This document shows, in pieces, positions 55,565 through 64,000 of a DNA stretch of 64,000 bases. How positions within the stretch are numbered: position 1 is the first letter of the stretch; every line of letters begins with the position of its first letter. Under the pieces are notes generated by a model. That model had not been told where the DNA came from. It did no database searches and saw only the letters and a program-made list of their open reading frames with translations. This DNA comes from Dichetophora obliterata. Taxonomy: Eukaryota; Arthropoda; Insecta; Diptera; Sciomyzidae. Where the stretch lies: positions 227,495,293 to 227,559,292 of the forward strand of contig OY986435.1 of the NCBI GenBank assembly GCA_963920525.1, in the 5' to 3' direction. The position numbers and the translations under genes are program-made.

Positions 55565-55764
55565 TTTATAATTAATGTTTTATTTTCACTAAATTTTTGA
55601 AGAACACTCTTATTTTAACTTGATATTAATAATTTTCACTGCACTTGCACGTAAGTCGACACAATTTTGCACTATGAAAAACAAAACAAATACACAATTT
55701 TTAGCTAACAGCTGACTGACAGTTTTAGCTGTGGCGGAAGAGTGCAATAAGTAGTGATGGGTAA

Positions 55765-55862
55765 ATTCGTTACTTTTTGGTATCGAATATTTTGGTATCG
55801 AGTGAATTTCGATACTCGATGTTTTTTACTCGATACTTTTATACTCGACCTAACCTAACCTA
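55765..55862. promoter_or_regulatory. Cluster of TATCGA/TCGATA words upstream of the P-derived gene
   Basis: About 200 bp upstream of the THAP-exon ATG, five words (TATCGAATA, TATCGAGTG, TTCGATACTCGATG, ACTCGATAC) resemble half or degenerate DRE sites (TATCGATA) used by fly housekeeping promoters. It is followed by CCTAACCTAACCTAAC at 55853. It could equally be a local repeat. Confidence 0.25.
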
Positions 55863-56372
55863 ACGAAAATGTCGTCGTGCAGTTGACTGTTGACAACTGT
55901 GATTATTACTATGACGATGATGATGCTGATGATTTTGTGCTTACGGCGCTAAAACACGATAAAATAAATAATGTAGACTAGATTTGCAACCTAGATTTTT
56001 TTATTGCCAGCGAAACCAAGAATGGCACAATGGCGGATATGGAAACATTTGATTTGCTTCTTAATAATGATATCTTCTCTTTCTTTCACATGCATTTGCT
56101 AAAATGTTCATGTTTTTCCTTGTTTAACAAATTTTGAGTATGAGAATGTGGTTGTAAACAGAAAAATTTATGTGCTTGAGTTGAAGTTTCGGTTACCCAT
56201 TTCTTGCAGGATAGTGAGACCGCGTCAAGCACAAATAATCGCTGCATTGAAGCGCTTAAAAATTTTAAAAAAATTGTAAGTTGTTGAAGAACAGCAAAAA
56301 AGGAAAAAAACACAAATTTTTCTGAGAAAATAAAACTAAATTAAAAAATTGGCTGCCAAACTGCAAAACTAA

Positions 56373-56490
56373 AGGCCCAGTTATAATAGACGTAACGTAA
56401 TGCGGTCTAATGTCAATTGAGCAGTGTGCTCTTTCACTTATTGTTTCAAACAAAACTATTTACGACAAACAACTGCCTGGCTACTGCCTA
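56373..56490. mobile_element. Partial copy of the AGGCCCAG MITE
   Basis: AGGCCCAGTTATAATAGACG and following sequence duplicate the left end of the 56494-56962 element; the last part (ACGACAAACAACTGCCTGGC) matches that element's interior at 56838-56858. No right end. Confidence 0.6.
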
Positions 56491-56493
56491 TTA

Positions 56494-56962
56494 AGGCCCA
56501 GTTATAATAGACGTAACGTAATGTAGTGAAATGTCACTGCAGCAGTGTGTTCTGTCACTTACAGTTTCAATCAATACTTTTCTTATACAAGTGATTGTAA
56601 TAGAAGTAACATAATGTAACGGGACGTAAAGATCCGTTGGATTTCGATTTCTACGTTACTTTATATTACGTCTGTTCAAAGAACAACTATGCATTGAGGT
56701 TAGATTCGATTATTGCGCTATTTTATATTGTTGAACTACGCTTTTTGTTGAGTTTTTGTTATTAATGTGATAATTTTATGTATCCACAGCTATGGAAGAC
56801 GAAGTTTTAATTATACTTGTACAGGCACGTGCAATTATTTACGACAAACAACTGCCTGGCTACTGCCTATTATAATTGCTACATTTTCTTATATTACGTC
56901 CCGTCACGATGACAGTTGACAACATTACGTTACTTTACATTACGTCTATTATAACTGGGCCT
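56494..56962. mobile_element. 469-bp MITE with AGGCCC ends and TTA duplication
   Basis: Ends AGGCCCAGTTATAATAGACG and (inverted) the same. TTA at 56491-56493 and 56963-56965. Internal words GTAACGTAATG and ACGTTACTTTACATTACG recur. PIF/Harbinger-like by target size and GGCCC ends. Confidence 0.75.
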
Positions 56963-57379
56963 TTAGCGCTCCCAAAATTCGACCATTCAGCGAATTCTCA
57001 CACAACAGCTGCCAACTGTTGTCTGCGCTGAATGCGGCTAATGTATTAGCAGTTCATTCATCGATTGGTGATAACTATCACTTATCAGTCTTTGGCGATT
57101 TTAACCTCAATAATATTTCCTGGTCATTAATTGCAAGTCAACTCACACCGTTATATATTAACCATAATCATGAAATGTATTTTTTAGTTTGCTAGGAATT
57201 GAACTAATGAATTCAAAAACAAATCAATTCATATTTAAATATTTTAAGTAGAATTTTAGATTTAATTTTTCTTTCCAATAATACTAATTACGAATTATCC
57301 GAGTGTTTCTTTCTAATCTGTCCGTCCGATATGCATCATGTGCCTCTAATCCTAAAATTAGAGTTCTATGACTTTATAT

Positions 57380-58147
57380 CAGTGATGTAATAGTAGGGAA
57401 AAGAGGCTACTTGTAGGGAAATTCAGCCTTAAAATTGCGATGTAGGGAAAAAAGGACAGATTTTCAATATTTACTTAAATGTAGGGAATTTTAAAAATCT
57501 AAAATTTGTCTCTTTATTTTTTAAAAAATTTCTCTTCGTGTTCGCATATAATTTCTTTAATTGATTTTGAAATTGTTTCAGTGTGAATATCTGAGCAAGT
57601 TAAATTTTCATATATGCTTAAATACACCCACTGCCCAGCAAGACTTTAAAATAACTTTGTGCTTGAACGTACTCATTTGTCACCAAGCTTACTTAATTAC
57701 AATTTTTCCGCGATTTCGTTTACATTTTTCCCACAAAATTCAATTTACTGATTAAATTGTTATAAAAAAACACAAAATCAGATTCTAAATTAATTAATGA
57801 AAATCGAAAGTGGCTTCAAACGTTATAACTTAACAAATTGTCAATGAAATTGTTTTTAAAAAAAGGTACAATTCTCCCGATTCATCTTGTGCTTTGCTGT
57901 GGAAAAACTTTGAGCAGAAGCTATGGGGCATGTCACACTTAGCGGACACGGACAAATATTTTGTTGTTTTCGCGGGTAAAATAAAAAACTGCAAATTGAG
58001 TGAGCTTCTTTTACCCGTGAAAACAATAACAGATTTGTTCATGTCCGCTAAGTGTGACATGCACCTATGAAAAAATTATATAGGGAAAATTGTACGGAAA
58101 AATTATATTTGCGTAGGGATTTCTTTAAAAATTTATTGGCATCACTG
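57380..58147. mobile_element. hAT-type MITE with perfect 8-bp duplication
   Basis: CTTTATAT flanks it exactly (57372-57379, 58148-58155). Ends CAGTGATG / CATCACTG. Subterminal parts repeat TAGGGAAA several times on the left (57391, 57412, 57441, 57481) and near the right end, as transposase-binding repeats do in hAT elements. A palindromic element (57926-58065) is nested inside. Confidence 0.82.
57926..58065. mobile_element. 140-bp hairpin element with CTATG duplication
   Basis: Arms of about 52 bp: GCATGTCACACTTAGCGGAC.. and its inverted copy ..GTCCGCTAAGTGTGACATGC. CTATG at 57921-57925 and 58066-58070. Third level of nesting (LINE, hAT MITE, hairpin). Confidence 0.75.
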
Positions 58148-58820
58148 CTTTATATGCTCTCACCAATCAAACTGTGTTTTTAACTTCAAATTGTGCAATT
58201 TTGAAAACTTATTAAATATTTTTTGTGGTGTCAGTTGGCTTTCATTATTTGATGGAAAAAATGTCGCAACTTGTTTCGATGTATCTAAAACTCAAGTAGC
58301 TCAAATTTGTTATGATAATATTCCACAGTTTATCAGGAAATCGCATAAGCTACCTCAAAAAATTAAAAAAATCTTCGTAATAAGCATCTGAAATTATTTA
58401 AATCCACTAACTATGCAGATCATTAAGCAAAATATATGCATTACATGAGAGAGTTCAATTTTTTAAATAAATTCTTATGTAAACAATATATCTTTGGGTT
58501 CGAGGTTAATATCAAATCGAATCCTAAATCTTTTTGGAATTTTATTCAATCTCAAAAGTGTGGCTCAACTATTCCAACTAAAATGAATTTAAATGGTGTC
58601 TCTTCTTTAACAATCAATGAAAAATTAACCTATTTGCTGACTTTTTTAGTCGTAACTATGTTGACACTCCAAATTTCAACAGTTAAGTTCTGTCAAACGT
58701 AGATTCCTTTTTGGATTTAGGCTCTTTAACGCTTAATGAGTTGGACGTTTTTGTTTCGCTTAGACAAGAAAAAAACTCTGTTAAAACTGACATTCATGGG
58801 CTTTCCCCAATTGTTATACT

Positions 58821-59184
58821 TGTTACGTTCAATAAACTCCAAACCTGCTGCATACTCCCATGGTCACTGGAACGGATACAGTTTCACAGTCATTGAAACT
58901 AACCGAGTTCAGGGCCATCGGTTTGTGCAAGCTATGAGCACGAGCGGCCAGGTCACTGCACTAACGACAGCAGCAATTTTTAAATACGTGCTTCAGCTGG
59001 CGTTGATCAAGCTAGCGGAGTCGGATTTCTAAAGCTTCAGCTGAGTTCAGTGCGGTGCCAAGGTTGTTTGCCACGGTGTGTGTGTGTGTGTGTAAAATAG
59101 AGTTAGTTAGTAAATATTGCAAATAAGTAAAATTGAATAAATCAGAAAAGTTTCAACCGCCAAACGATTTGGTTTTAATTAACA
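58821..59184 (+). repeat. 5' LTR of the Gypsy element
   Basis: Begins TGTTACG and ends TTAACA (inverted TGTTA/TAACA), 364 bp, cutting off a LINE on the left. Contains a (GT)n run at about 59075-59092 and AATAAA at 59138. The right copy is outside the window, so the ends are inferred from the inverted tips and the primer site. Confidence 0.7.
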
Positions 59185-59186
59185 AT

Positions 59187-59204
59187 TGGCGCAGCCGGTC
59201 TGTC
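59187..59204 (+). other. tRNA primer-binding site
   Basis: TGGCGCAGCCGGTCTGTC two bases after the LTR; resembles the serine-tRNA-type site TGGCGCAGTCGG of 17.6/297-like elements. Confidence 0.75.
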
Positions 59205-59274
59205 GGACCCAAAAGAAAATTATTATAAAAAATTTAACGTGATATTTAAATAGACTTAGCAGAAATATTTAGCA

Positions 59275-59660
59275 ATTCAAACAGAGAAGAAACAGCAAGT
59301 AAAAATCAAATTAAATTGTGAATTGTGAGTGATTGCAAACACTAAATATTTCTAACTAACAAACAAACACACAATAACAATAATAAAACAATTGTACCTA
59401 AAAAGCATAAACCTAAATTGAAAAAAAAAGAAAAAATTCAAACAGAGAAGAAACAGCAAGTAAAAATCAAATCAAATTGTGAATTGTGAGTGATTGCAAA
59501 CACTAAATATTTCGAACTAACAAACAAACACACAATAACAATAATAAAACAATTGTACCTAAAAAGCATAAACATAAATTGAAAAAAAAAAGAAAAAATT
59601 CAAACAGAGAAGAAACAGCAAGTAAAAATAAAAAAAAATTCAAACAGAGAAAATTCAAAA
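59275..59660 (+). repeat. 161-bp tandem repeat in the Gypsy leader
   Basis: ATTCAAACAGAGAAGAAACAGC starts at 59275, 59436 and 59598: two full units and a partial third, very alike. Non-coding leader; copy number may vary between insertions. Confidence 0.85.
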
Positions 59661-60214
59661 ACCAAAAACAAAAATTCTTAACACAACAACAAAGTACAGC
59701 AGCAACAGAAACATCAGAGCAAAAATATACCATCATCAGTCACAAAATATTCCAATAAAGCGATTGAGGCCCAGACGAAACAACACGAACCAAAGTACGT
59801 AAAGGCAAAGCTCCACACCAAGGTCACCTAAACGGCTCAGAAGCGGAAAGGTACGCGACGATTCTGCCTTAAATTTAAAATCATATTTAAGACAACAAGT
59901 TGAAAGAGTGCAAGGGGGCGAGAAATTATCCACGGTAACTTGCGATCGGTTAGACAAAAAACTAACAGAAACTAACGAGCTACGATTAGAGCAAATACAA
60001 AAATTTAAAGAAGATTCAAAAAAATTTAAACAAGAACTGGTAAAATTTCAAACCCACTCACATTCTTTCAAAATAAGGAAAGATAGCTTTAGTTTATATA
60101 ATAATTGTACGGAAATAGATAATAACTCAAGCGTTAATTTAAATTTAAGTTAATTTAAAGTCGGAACAAGACCTAATCAGTTCGGAACGACGAAACACCA
60201 CAAATAAGAAAAAA

Positions 60215-61430
60215 ATGTCGATTGATTACGCAAAAATTGCTAAGATCACGGCTCAATTGGTTCCCATATTTTCTGTTGACCAAAACCCCTTGGTAGTAGG
60301 TGAACTACAAATTTTTTAGGTTGCTCGCGAAAAGTACTGGACTGTCTAGAAGAAAGAGAACAGCAAGCGTTTTTAAATATAATACCAACAAGATTACGAG
60401 GGGAGGCTTACCAATTAGTGGCCTCAAACCCACCCATTTCCTTTCAGGATATAGAAAATTTGCTAAACCGAACGTATCTTCCTAGAGAAACATACCAAGA
60501 ATTAGTAAACAGACTATTATCCTTAAGGCAATATCCGAATGAAACACTCATAGCCTATACGGCGAGAATAAGTATCTTGTTGCAGCTCTGTAAGGAAGCG
60601 GCGAGACTAAAATATGGTTCAACAGTCGCACCCGTGATAACGCAATTAGAGGATTTTGCAAAGAACTCTCTAAAAAGCTCAGTCACGAATCCCTACTTAA
60701 GCCAGTATTTACTAACAATAAAAGATGAGCCTTTATACTTATTAGTACGTAAAGCACTAGATATGGAAAAATTACAACAAACGGCCTTACCTATTCAGAC
60801 AGCGCAGGGTTTTCCCCCATACTCATATAACACACCAATTCAAATACACGAAACAAATCCAAATATAAATAATATATACACATTGCGACAAACAACGCCA
60901 ACCACATTAATGCCTCCCATGAATTTTCAGCCAGAGACTCACATTAAATCCAATTATAATTCATATTATGAATAGCCTCAACAACCAGCTACCTACCAGA
61001 ATAAACAACAATTTAGACAAGACATGCCTTTACGACCTAGGACAGCTAGAAACGAAGAAGCTTTAGCCACAAAAATAACTTGCAGTTTTTGTCATAAAAA
61101 AGGACATACCTATACCGAATGTTTTACACGAAAAAATACACCATTTTGCTCTAATTGCAAAATATACAACCACGATATAAGGGACTGTAGACGTTTGAAC
61201 CACACACCGAGTCGAAACATAAGAAATGAACAATACAGAAATGATGGGCACTATAATGGAAGAACACCAAGTAATAACACTAGATATAACACTGAAAGTA
61301 CACAAAATGTAAACACGGGAAACTTTCGCAACAACAACTCTACAAGAACTTCAAGTAATCCACGAGTATATAATGTACGCATAAATTGTGATTTTGTGGA
61401 CGAAATGGCCACATAGTGTCAGAGTGTCAA
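60215..61430 (+). pseudogene. Gypsy gag, frameshifted
   Basis: Opens MSIDYAKIAKITAQLVPIF, is disrupted at 60318-60345, then continues FLNIIPTRLRGEAYQLVASN and FQDIENLLNRTYLPRETYQE..YPNETLIAYTARI (capsid-like) to a stop at 60973. The nucleocapsid part (61024-61416) has two CCHC knuckles (CSFCHKKGHTYTEC, CSNCKIYNHDIRDC); a third is spoiled by a lost T near 61391. Confidence 0.85.
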
Positions 61431-62314
61431 CAAAAACAGCGCTGGGAAGCTATGAATCAGGGAAACGAGTTGCAGTCGAGTCACAACTCCCCGACTCGAC
61501 AGTAAAAAATAACATATGTAAAAAAGGGGAACCGCAACCACCTACATCTGTACCCACCATTAGGGTGCCTGTTGATATCGCAAATCCAGACACATTAAGT
61601 CTAATAGTGGACACGGGTGCGGAGGTTAGTGTAATTAAGAAAAGCAGTATAAAAGAAAACACAAAAATAGAAGAAATTAATAAATGCACTCTACAAACAG
61701 CTTTTGGCAGAGGCACGACCCTAGGGAACTGCCAGGCAAATATAACTATAAACTCCAGAAAAAATTACCCTTGCACTTTTCAGGTGATAAACGGTATAAA
61801 TGGTATGTCAGACGATGGTCTATTAGGAAATGATTTTCTTTCCAAACACTGTAATGTGGATGGACCGAATGATCGACTGATATTTCCACGTACAGAGTTT
61901 AATAGTGAAGAACTGCAAATACCCATGGAAAATAGACATAATAACATTAGTAAAAAACCTAATATACAAGAAGAGAAAAATCCCACAAAAACTTCTTTAA
62001 AGCAATTCAAGTTCACTCGTACAGAATCAATCACAGAAGAGTTTTGCGTACCTATGATTGAGAGTAATACACAATTACTCTACCAAAGGGCAGTCGAACT
62101 AGGGCATTATACTTACAAAGTGGAACCCGAAGAGGTAATAAAAACCACCTGTAATGTCTTTAAGGCTTCTTCTTTACAGGAAGCTGGCTGCATAAACCAA
62201 GGCTACAATAAAAATAAAATAGGTAATAAAAGCAACGAATCGGAAATCAAGGAACTCTCAATTGCTTTTAATATATACGCACTCATACCGGAAAGATGTC
62301 ATAAGATTATTTAG
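61388..62314 (+). pseudogene. Gypsy protease region
   Basis: Retroviral-type aspartic protease: LSLIVDTGAEVSVIK (DTGA active site) and GLLGNDFLSKH. About 150 linker residues follow before a stop at 62312; the frame is not continuous with gag or RT. Confidence 0.85.
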
Positions 62315-62559
62315 CTACCGATACAGCTCAAAGAAGACATGATCTGTCTATCACAGGAACTTTCAGAAGGGGTATTTTTATCAAATTTTATACTACCCAT
62401 AGGAAATAAAAGGTAGGCATCCTCAATACCACAAATAATAAAGTAAGGCTTGCTAAACTTACTTTAAAACTGGCGTCTGCACGGGGATATAAAAGAGTTC
62501 CGATAGTAAAAGAAATTACAAATAATTATACATCAAATGAAAGATTAAAAGTAAGTGAT

Positions 62560-64000
62560 GAGAACGACACTGATATAAATTGCATCAAAAAAATTTTTTC
62601 AAACAAAATAGATTCAAATGATATTAATTCGCGAATAACCGAACTCGTCAAGGAAATTAAAATAGGAGACACCTTAAATGAAGAGGAAAAAAATCAATAT
62701 TAGATCTTTGCCGCGAATTTAATGACCTATTTCACCTAAAAGGTGACAAACTAACGTATACTCGGGCTATATCACACGAAATACCAATCTGTCAAGACCA
62801 AGCACCAATAAACCAGAGATGTATAAGTTACAGATAATAAATGACCAACTTCAAGAAATGTTAGCTGACAATATAGTACAACCAAGCAAAAGCCCTTGGA
62901 ACTCACCCATTCTAGTAGTTCCTAAAAAAGCAGGACCAGATGGAGAAAAACGATGGCGAGTCGTAGTAGATTTCCGTAAACTAAACGAAAAAAACTATTG
63001 GCGACGCTTATCCCCTACCTCGAATTGAGGATATATTGTTAGGATCAGTTAGGTCATTATTTTTTATCAGTTAGGCGTTATTTTACGACACTGGATTTAG
63101 CCAGTGGCTATCACCAAGTACAAGTTCACCCGAGAGATCGGTCCAAAACGGCATTCAGCACAAACTATGGGCATTACGAATTTAAACGTATGCCCTTTGG
63201 ATTAAAAGGAGCCCCAGCCACGTTCCAGCGGTTGATGAACTATGTATTAACCGGCTTACAAGGCCTTGAATGTTTCGTGTACTTGGACGACATAGTCATC
63301 TACGGTAAAAATCTGGAGGACCATAATAGCAAACTAGTGAAAGTTTTTACCAAACTAAGGCAGAATAACCTCAAACTTCAGCCTGAGAAGTGTCAATTCC
63401 TATGTAAGGAAATAGTTTATTTGGGACATATCTGCTCAGAAAATGGGGCACTCCCAGACCCTAGGAAAACAGAAAGTGTACAAAATTTCCCCGCGCCGAA
63501 AACGGTACGTCAACTTCAATCATTTCTGGGCCTTGCAAATTATTACCGAAAATTTATACCCGCATTTTCTAAAATAGTGAAACCACTTACCAATCTCCTA
63601 CGCAAGGATGTTAAATTTAAATGGACAGAGAAATGCCAAGACGCCTTTGAAAAAATTAAAAATTAACTCATTTCACCTCCCCTCCTAATTTATCCAGATT
63701 TTGCCAGACCTTTCAATCTTACAACAGACGCGAGCAATGAAGCAATTGGTGCTGTACTTTCCCAAGGCGAAGTAGGAGGAGATAAGCCAATTGCTTATGC
63801 GAGCAGAACTCTAAACAAAGCCGAGCAAAGATACTCCACAATAGAAAAGGAACTTCTGGCGATTGTATGGGCTACAAAAAATTTTAGATGCTATCTCCAG
63901 GGACGACAATTCACGGTTTATACAGATCATAAGCCACTCAAAGGCGTGCTCAACACTAAAGATCCCACCACGCGACTTGTAAGATTTCATCACAAGCTCT
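62560..64000 (+). pseudogene. Gypsy reverse transcriptase and RNase H, partial
   Basis: The RT start region has a stop at 62701. 62819-63028 carries PSKSPWNSPILVVPKK and WRVVVDFRKLNEK. A frameshift and a short insertion (63000-63075) precede LDLASGYHQVQVHPRDRSKTAF, then MPFGLKGAPATFQRLMN, CFVYLDDIVIYG (catalytic YLDD) and a connection FLGLANYYRKFIPAFS. A stop at 63664 precedes RNase H: NLTTDASNEAIGAVLSQG, QRYSTIEKELLAIVWATK and TDHKPLKGVL, open to the window edge. Confidence 0.9.

Larger units (their letters stand above)
57015..58820 (+). mobile_element. LINE fragment, same family as 32777-36185, split by a hAT MITE
   Basis: Before the MITE: YHLSVFGDFNLNNISW (endonuclease) and ILDLIFLSN; after it: IPQFIRKSHKLP, then MREFNFLNKFLCKQYI and SNPKSFWNFI, LGSLTLNELDV. 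The same words occur in the other copy (LGDFNLSKVTW, MREFNFLN, SNPKAFWSYI, DLGSLTLTDLDV). Truncated on the right by a Gypsy LTR. Confidence 0.8.
58821..64000 (+). mobile_element. Gypsy-type LTR retrotransposon, 3' end off the window
   Basis: Order: 5' LTR, primer site, long A-rich leader, gag with zinc knuckles, protease, reverse transcriptase and RNase H, as in the 17.6/297/ZAM branch of insect Gypsy elements. Integrase, any envelope gene and the 3' LTR would lie outside. Frame breaks in gag, before RT and within RT show that this copy is inactive. Confidence 0.9.

Overview
The window is nuclear DNA of a schizophoran fly, most likely a tephritid fruit fly or a close relative. This rests on three things: an orthologue of the Drosophila Notch-pathway repressor Hairless, AT-rich non-coding DNA with short dipteran-style introns, and a very dense dipteran set of transposable elements (rosa-type DD41D mariner, Tc1 with long repeats, P, hAT, PIF/Harbinger, Helitron, R1/I-like, CR1/Jockey-like and RTE LINEs, Gypsy). 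The species call is inference.

Region 1-11 kb: the Hairless gene lies on the minus strand. Four coding exons join in phase (10047-11025, 9815-9988, 952-1898, and 1-881 running off the window). The third intron in reading order is short; the second is about 7.9 kb and holds a broken LINE, a hAT-like element, a near-perfect piggyBac-type hairpin and a Harbinger-like MITE. From 11 to 19.5 kb I see AT-rich DNA with MITE-like inverted repeats, a tRNA-derived (SINE-like) sequence and a LINE fragment, but no host gene.

Region 19.5-40.9 kb is a transposon graveyard: a tandemly duplicated inverted-repeat element, two Tc1-type elements, a hAT-Tip100-like relic with a MITE inside it, two minus-strand LINEs, several short palindromic elements with GGGCC-type ends, and a degenerate mariner.

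Region 40.9-55.6 kb is the most notable. A P-superfamily transposase gene with a THAP domain lies on the minus strand in five exons whose phases all agree, giving a 609-residue reading frame. Introns 2 and 3 are 57-76 bp. Intron 1 has grown to 10.3 kb and intron 4 to 1.8 kb, because transposons landed there: a Helitron in intron 4, and in intron 1 a LINE that contains a Harbinger element that itself contains an RTE LINE, an intact DD41D mariner, another LINE and small MITEs. Exons carry no insertion and no break until after the catalytic Glu; the C-terminal part is broken.

Region 55.6-64 kb: Harbinger-type MITEs, a LINE fragment holding a hAT MITE that holds a hairpin MITE (each with its target duplication), and the 5' two thirds of a Gypsy-type LTR retrotransposon (LTR, primer site, gag, protease, RT, RNase H) with several frame breaks, running off the end. 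Apart from Hairless and possibly the P-derived gene, every coding signal I can support belongs to mobile DNA.
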